A stretch of DNA of 27,085 bases from CAYNST01 sp964434105 (lineage in GTDB: Bacteria; Pseudomonadota; Gammaproteobacteria; Pseudomonadales; Cellvibrionaceae): the NCBI GenBank assembly GCA_964434105.1, contig CAYSTJ010000054.1:1-27085 (forward strand). Direction: 5' to 3'. Within the stretch, counting starts at the first letter, position 1; the number at the start of each line of letters is the position of its first letter. Shown in pieces: positions 23,041 through 27,085 of this stretch. Made by a program: the position numbers and the translations under genes. The notes under the pieces were generated by a model, which saw nothing but the letters and a program-made list of their open reading frames with translations, had not been told where the DNA came from and did no database searches.

Positions 23041-24176
23041 TAACTCATTTCGGGATCTGAGGATTCCAGATAAACCGTCACGGCGCGCGAGCGGCTTGCA
23101 TTGGCCGCAACAAAGGGTCCGGCAACTTCCACCCAGGCTCCGCTCTCCACGGTTTGCGTTGCCAGAGTCGTATACGATGTTTGGCCATCTGTTATCCGCT
23201 TCAGTGTCAACTTCATGTCTGCGGGTTGCTGACCGCCCTCAACGTAAACAAATATACTGAACCGGTACGTGATATTGTTCTGCAAGCCATTCACATCCAG
23301 GGTCGGCGCGTGCCAACCCTCTGTGCGATTGGTTATCAGAATGCTGTATTCGCCCGTATGCGCTCTTTCCGAGCTGCGACTGATGACACCACCCTGGTGG
23401 CTCCAGGGGTCCAGCCCATCCTCTACACTGCCGTTGCGGATAAATGCTGTGGCGGCTGGTGCAACAGTGCCGGCAGCCCACCGTGCCAGCTCTCCACTGC
23501 CATCCGAATAAGAGACTGAAATATCGTCCATGAAATACTTGGCAGTCCGGGATTTCACTTCGACGTGTGCGGTGACGATATCGTCGGCAATCTGATTGAC
23601 CGAATAAAATTCGCCCTCCAGCTTAATCCAGCCATTCGGACTGAGCTCGGTTTCTGCAAGTTTCAGTGTGCGATTTTCACCATCGGCAGTGCGGGTAATG
23701 ATTAGGCTGGCTGTGGTCGGCGACTCGTCTCCAGCCAGTTTGATCCAGACCGCCAGCCGAAAAGCCTTTCCCGGCTCCAGCGGCGGCAGTCTGAGGAACG
23801 GTCCGTGCCAGGTGTCCCGCCGATGCTGCACCAGCAGGCTACCCGGTTGCGAATGACCCTGATCAGCGGAATAGTACAGTCGGGTCATGCGGAAGAGCAA
23901 ATTGCCATTCTCGGTAAACAGATCGGCATCTTGGTCAAAACCCAGTATCAGCGGTTCTGAAGGGCTGAATGGCGAGCGGTAAAGGTCCCCGTCAAGCGCA
24001 TGATCGGCACCGGGGACAGCATCAATGGATACCGACTCCGCATGCGTCGTCCATTCACCCTGACAGCCCCCCATCAATGCAAGAACAGCAGCTGTCATAA
24101 CAAGCCCAATACTTGACCTGTGTATGGTGCCGGAAAAGGGTTTGGCCGGCAGCGCCCGGGTTTCTCCAGTTGCCAT
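22995..24176 (-). CDS. Lipoprotein with two CBM4/9/22-type carbohydrate-binding modules
   Basis: The 393 residues begin with a long n-region and hydrophobic helix ending in LMGGC, a probable lipobox (Cys at residue 38). Two beta-sandwich modules follow, about 60-230 and 245-390. Each has the CBM22/CBM4_9 signature in which a short strand with Arg leads to W-x-x-P: SLLVQHRRDTWHGPFLRL in the first, SILITNRTEGWHAPTLDV in the second. No catalytic domain is present, so the protein probably tethers or senses xylan- or glucan-like polysaccharide at the cell surface. The C-terminus (EEVTSTP) is out of register because of a tandem duplication. Without it the protein would end YVDTLTVEGVK. It is followed across a gap by the secreted esterase gene on the same strand. 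Confidence 0.8.
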   Translation of the reverse strand: MATGETRALPAKPFSGTIHRSSIGLVMTAAVLALMGGCQGEWTTHAESVSIDAVPGADHALDGDLYRSPFSPSEPLILGFDQDADLFTENGNLLFRMTRLYYSADQGHSQPGSLLVQHRRDTWHGPFLRLPPLEPGKAFRLAVWIKLAGDESPTTASLIITRTADGENRTLKLAETELSPNGWIKLEGEFYSVNQIADDIVTAHVEVKSRTAKYFMDDISVSYSDGSGELARWAAGTVAPAATAFIRNGSVEDGLDPWSHQGGVISRSSERAHTGEYSILITNRTEGWHAPTLDVNGLQNNITYRFSIFVYVEGGQQPADMKLTLKRITDGQTSYTTLATQTVESGAWVEVAGPFVAANASRSRAVTVYLESSDPEMSYYVDTLTVEEVTSTP

Positions 24177-24397
24177 GAATTAACTCAATACAATACGTTC
24201 GTGTACAAATCAAGCATAGACCAGAACAACCTGGTCAGCCGGGGCAGCATGGGGTGCGTCCGGCAAATTCTCTTCGCCCGACAACAGGAAAACCAAGTCT
24301 AGACGATAATATCTGAGTCAACCCTGCCATTGGTCAGAGGATGTCTGGCAGCGGACTCAACATCAGGATCGCAGTTAGTCCTTACATTATGTCCCGG
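24177..24397. other. Upstream region of the CBM lipoprotein gene
   Basis: Non-coding stretch carrying the dyad GACCAG-N6-CTGGTC (24219-24236), about 43 bases before the lipoprotein start. I see no confident promoter and no other structure. Confidence 0.5.
24219..24236. promoter_or_regulatory. Operator-like dyad GACCAG-N6-CTGGTC
   Basis: A perfect 6-base inverted repeat with a 6-base spacer, placed just upstream of the CBM lipoprotein gene. Size and position suit a dimeric transcription factor, but no regulator gene is nearby and no second copy was found by eye. Confidence 0.35.
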
Positions 24398-24601
24398 CTA
24401 CTGAAACCATCGTCGCAAACGCTGTGGTTTCATTAAACAGCCCCCTCGATCGCTGGCGCTCATCCCCCCTTGAAACCTGACCCGATACCCTTCGCTACTG
24501 GGCTTGAGGCCTTCGCCGGACACCCTAATCCCGACGCTGACCAATTGTTCCTTAATGGCCCAATGCCGTGAGCCGTTCCGAATGGGAATACTGTCTGCTT
24601 C
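24398..24601 (-). pseudogene. Decayed remnant of a DGPF/YCII-family protein
   Basis: An open frame of 67 codons without a good start. Its middle reads KEQLVSVGIRVSGEGLKPSS then EGYRVRFQGG. This closely follows the YCII-related (DGPF-domain) pattern, in which EEL-x-KAG-x-x-x-x-GEGL-x-PSS-x-G-x-RVRF-x-GG precedes TVTDGPF. The DGPF motif itself is missing. After GG the frame degenerates, and a neighbouring frame contains GLFNETT, a possible frameshifted trace. The N-terminal half is not recognisable. It is best read as a fragment left by deletion and frameshift between the esterase gene and the CBM gene. Confidence 0.5.
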
Positions 24602-24640
24602 CTAACTGTGTTTCGTCAACCGACAATCGCTGACAAAATT

Positions 24641-26287
24641 TTACCTGGATCGTGCGCTCCGGCCGAAAGCTCGACAGCCAATCAGGAGCACACCCCCCAG
24701 GATCGTCGCCAGCCAGCCAAGTCCACCACCCGACGGGTTGGTGGGAGCGGGATTCCCCCCACTTGACGAGCCGGACGCATTACTGCCCGACGAACTGCTT
24801 GATGATGAGCTGCCTGATGAAGAACTCGAAGTGGACGACCCTCCGCCTGCCCCGGCCCTTCGTACCAGAATGCTGCTCAATGTGCCATTGTCGACAGACG
24901 TGCTGATCTCGATGCTCAGGCTGCCATCGCTGACGGACACATGAAATGCATCGCTCAACAGCACGCTGTCGTGGCCAACCGCCTCATAGATATCCAGATC
25001 CTCGATAACCGTCGTCCCTTCAATGGCAACATCAAACGATCGCAGACCCGGATTGGTCTGGTAAATTTCCACCATCCCCAGTTGCACCGCATAGTCGCCG
25101 TTAGCCACCGGGATTTCGTAGGAGAAATCGCCGAAACGTTCGGACTGAAATACCTCACTGCCATTCCCGCCGACGATGACATCAGGTGTGCTGTTGGTTG
25201 TGCCGCGGGAAAAATGACGGTCGGACGCGTACCAAATGCCGTTAAAGACAATTGCATCGCCAGTACCGCCAACATTTATTGCCGCCACCACATCATCGGG
25301 ATTGGCAGGATGCCAGCCTTCTGTGTCTTCGGTTACGGTGCACGCTTCACCATTGTTCTGCGTACCCAAACCGTCTCCATCCGGATCGGCAGTGATACTG
25401 CAGCACACCGGGCTGCCGTCTACCGTACCGCAATCACGCGGCCCCAGGTCGGCGACTTCGAGCATTTTGGCCGCATATCGCAGCCCCATCTCCCGCACCG
25501 CCGCCGAGTTCCAGTGCAATCGGTCGCCGCGGTCGCCCAACCCGCCATCGGCCGATACCCAGTGACCGTTCGCAACAACGCCGGGGATTTGTTGTACCAA
25601 CTGATTATGGCCTGAGCAACAGCCCGTATAGGGCAATTCGCCCGCAATAAACGGCGTTTGTTCGGCGGTCAGGCCGAGATCATTACGCAGGTCTGATATG
25701 TATTCGTTGACCCGGCCTGGCCAGGTCTGCTCGCCAGAGTTGCTTTCACCATGGTGGAAAATAAAACCCTTGATGACACCGACTTCCTGAGCCTGTCGCG
25801 CCAGATCCAGCGCCCACTGATAGCCGCCGCTGTTACCATTGTTGGGCGCGCCACTGATGGCACCATAGGGCGGTGTACAAGCGTTATAACTGGCACAATC
25901 CTGCAAAAAATACTCGATTTTGGCACCGCCGTAGGCCGCACCGACCAATCCGATCGTGATCTCGTCACCCACGGCATCCGCCATGGTTTTACCAAACGTA
26001 TCGCCCGGCCCCAAACCGTATTCTGTCGGACAACGAATCAGCGGCGGGAACGGCTCGCGCCACTCGCCATAGCGCTCATCTATCCCGTTGCAATTCTCGC
26101 TTTGCATTACCCGCACGCGTGGGTGCAGAGTCCGGTCCTGTGACTCAACTGGCGCAGCGCCCTGCATATTCGATTGACCCAGCATCAGATATATATGAAA
26201 GTTGGGATCAGGTGCGCCCTGCACCGCCAGAGGCAGCAGCCCACAGATTGCAATCCCGCCAATTAAAGTCTTCAGTTTGCTATTCAA
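24641..26287 (-). CDS. Secreted acetylesterase (SASA/CE6-like) with malectin domain and GlyGly-CTERM-like tail
   Basis: A 548-residue multidomain secreted enzyme. A signal peptide (NSKLKTLIGGIAICGLLPLA...QGA) leads into a sialate-O-acetylesterase/CE6-type SGNH domain: nucleophile in LMLGQSNMQG (Ser39), FHHGESN, and the Asp-x-x-His in DRLHWNS. A Cys-rich segment with DPDGDG joins a malectin-like module (INVGG...FNGIWYASDR...FSYEIPVANGDYAVQLGM). Then come a poly-serine linker and a C-terminus, GGGLGWLATILGGVLLIGCR, with a basic end, as in GlyGly-CTERM proteins processed by rhombosortase. Start: TTG at 26287, with AAGGA seven bases upstream; a TTG at 26326 would add 13 residues before the signal peptide. 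Likely deacetylates plant or algal polysaccharide such as acetyl-xylan; the substrate is inferred. Confidence 0.87.
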   Translation of the reverse strand: MNSKLKTLIGGIAICGLLPLAVQGAPDPNFHIYLMLGQSNMQGAAPVESQDRTLHPRVRVMQSENCNGIDERYGEWREPFPPLIRCPTEYGLGPGDTFGKTMADAVGDEITIGLVGAAYGGAKIEYFLQDCASYNACTPPYGAISGAPNNGNSGGYQWALDLARQAQEVGVIKGFIFHHGESNSGEQTWPGRVNEYISDLRNDLGLTAEQTPFIAGELPYTGCCSGHNQLVQQIPGVVANGHWVSADGGLGDRGDRLHWNSAAVREMGLRYAAKMLEVADLGPRDCGTVDGSPVCCSITADPDGDGLGTQNNGEACTVTEDTEGWHPANPDDVVAAINVGGTGDAIVFNGIWYASDRHFSRGTTNSTPDVIVGGNGSEVFQSERFGDFSYEIPVANGDYAVQLGMVEIYQTNPGLRSFDVAIEGTTVIEDLDIYEAVGHDSVLLSDAFHVSVSDGSLSIEISTSVDNGTLSSILVRRAGAGGGSSTSSSSSGSSSSSSSSGSNASGSSSGGNPAPTNPSGGGLGWLATILGGVLLIGCRAFGRSARSR

Positions 26288-26694
26288 AATTCTATCCTTC
26301 TTGGAAAGATACGGTTTGGTGTTCAAAACCGGGCTGGTGAACGGATTCGGTCTCAGAAAGCAGTAGAAATTCTGCGGTGCCGAAATGAACCTGATACAGC
26401 ACGTCTTTACCGCACCAAAAAATCAGGATGGCGGATGAGACTACATCATCAATCCGTCACGACGGTACAAGACTTTAGTAGTAGAAATATGTCAGATTAA
26501 ATAGGTGGGTAAGTATTCTAAAAAGCGTAACAGATGGCGACACTCAGCATCCCCAAAAAGCGAAACCGGCGGAAACGTACCATCTACAGCCATAAATTGA
26601 ACATTTGAACCGGTAAAGCAAACGGGCGAGCGGCCCTGTTGACAAAAACCGCTGCGACATTGATGCTGAATCGGCTTGCTCTATGGAATATCGG
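26288..26694. other. Upstream region of the secreted esterase gene
   Basis: About 400 bases without a supported gene. On the minus strand there is the small dyad CCGTC-GT-GACGG near 26456-26467. No promoter could be fixed. Confidence 0.45.
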
Positions 26695-26853
26695 TTACTT
26701 TCTCAAAATGTGAACCGCTCGAACCCCCGCGGCATTTTCTTCAGTAACAATATCGATATTGTTGTTGGCATCGTAGGTGGTGGTGATGCGTACGATGTCG
26801 TCGTTGGCCGGGAAGCTTTGCCCGCTCTCGCCCCCTTTTTCAAACCCATCAAG
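26695..26853 (-). pseudogene. Fragment of an unidentified gene next to the IS4 remnant
   Basis: A 52-codon open frame without a start, ending at TAA (26695). It has protein-like composition, including the stretches DDIVRITTTYDANNNIDIV and EENAAGVRAVHILRK. It begins just where the transposase frame ends, so it looks like the C-terminal end of a gene cut by the mobile element. I do not recognise the family. Confidence 0.35.
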
Positions 26854-26861
26854 CTATGCAC

Positions 26862-27085
26862 CTATTGGTTGAGTGACCGCATCAGCCCCAACTCTCCCTG
26901 TCCTTTGCCAGCATGGCGACTCAGGCCCGCCGATAGCAGCCCACCCGTTGCAAGACAGATGACTCCCACCATCCTGATTTGGGGGAAACTCACGCCTTGC
27001 GCTTGACTCGATGGCTGGGGGTAGCGCACCTGATTGGCCGCCGTATCTGGCATCGACAATCCTGTGCCGTCCACCAATTTGACGT
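26862..27085 (-). mobile_element. Partial IS4-family transposase, truncated
   Basis: The frame is open through the right edge and ends at TAG (26862). It encodes VDGTGLSMPDTAANQ and YPQPSSQAQG, then ICLATGGLLSAGL and GKGQGELGLMRSL. This is the region of IS4-family DDE transposases around the first catalytic Asp (VDGT...SMPDT.ENQ..YPQ), followed by LATGA and the GKGTGELxLxRxL segment. The family normally continues with the DxLLADRYF block; here it stops after LNQ and runs into unrelated sequence. So the 3' half is lost, and the 5' half lies outside the window. No terminal inverted repeat could be identified. Confidence 0.75.

Noticed and set aside
24739..24860. Repetitive serine-rich coding stretch as a CRISPR or satellite repeat
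   Set aside because: It is low-complexity codons of the poly-serine linker, with no regular spacer structure.
26683..27006. 107-codon plus-strand frame at the right edge
   Set aside because: Antisense to both the IS4 transposase remnant and the adjacent gene fragment, which make better sense on the minus strand.

Overview
The window reads as chromosome from a marine-type gammaproteobacterium. The core genes resemble Pseudomonas and the Cellvibrio/Saccharophagus group: a TyrA-AroA fusion, ubiG-mupP-yciK order, and GyrA numbered like E. coli GyrA. The right end carries a secreted esterase with a poly-serine linker and a GlyGly-CTERM-like tail, plus a carbohydrate-binding lipoprotein, which fits a polysaccharide degrader. 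The genus is not determined.

Left edge (1-303): two tandem stable-RNA-type promoters fire leftward out of the window, probably into an rRNA operon. Next come pssA, then rpsA with a clear intrinsic terminator (304-3186, minus). The minus-strand block 3453-13019 holds, in transcription order, gyrA, pheA, tyrA-aroA, comEA, (terminator), pyrF, cmk, lapA and lapB. It is a reshuffled relative of the Pseudomonas aromatic supraoperon: serC, the hisC-type aminotransferase gene and ihfB are not present, and rpsA lies after lapB instead of after cmk. Divergent from gyrA, on the plus strand, are ubiG, mupP and a yciK-like SDR gene (13377-15562).

Accessory part (15759-27085): an alpha/beta-hydrolase lipoprotein, an acyltransferase-3/SGNH membrane O-acyltransferase, a CGFS monothiol glutaredoxin, an orphan HyuB-type subunit, a membrane diguanylate cyclase, a twin-CBM lipoprotein, a decayed DGPF/YCII-family remnant, a secreted acetylesterase-malectin protein, and a truncated IS4-type transposase at the right edge beside an unidentified gene fragment.

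Most striking: the full-length AroA (EPSP synthase) half of the TyrA-AroA fusion has lost nearly every recognised active-site motif, while the TyrA half is intact. This suggests a pseudoenzyme domain. A second degenerate enzyme is the YciK-like SDR, whose YxxxK lysine is serine. I saw no CRISPR array, prophage or classical defence system.
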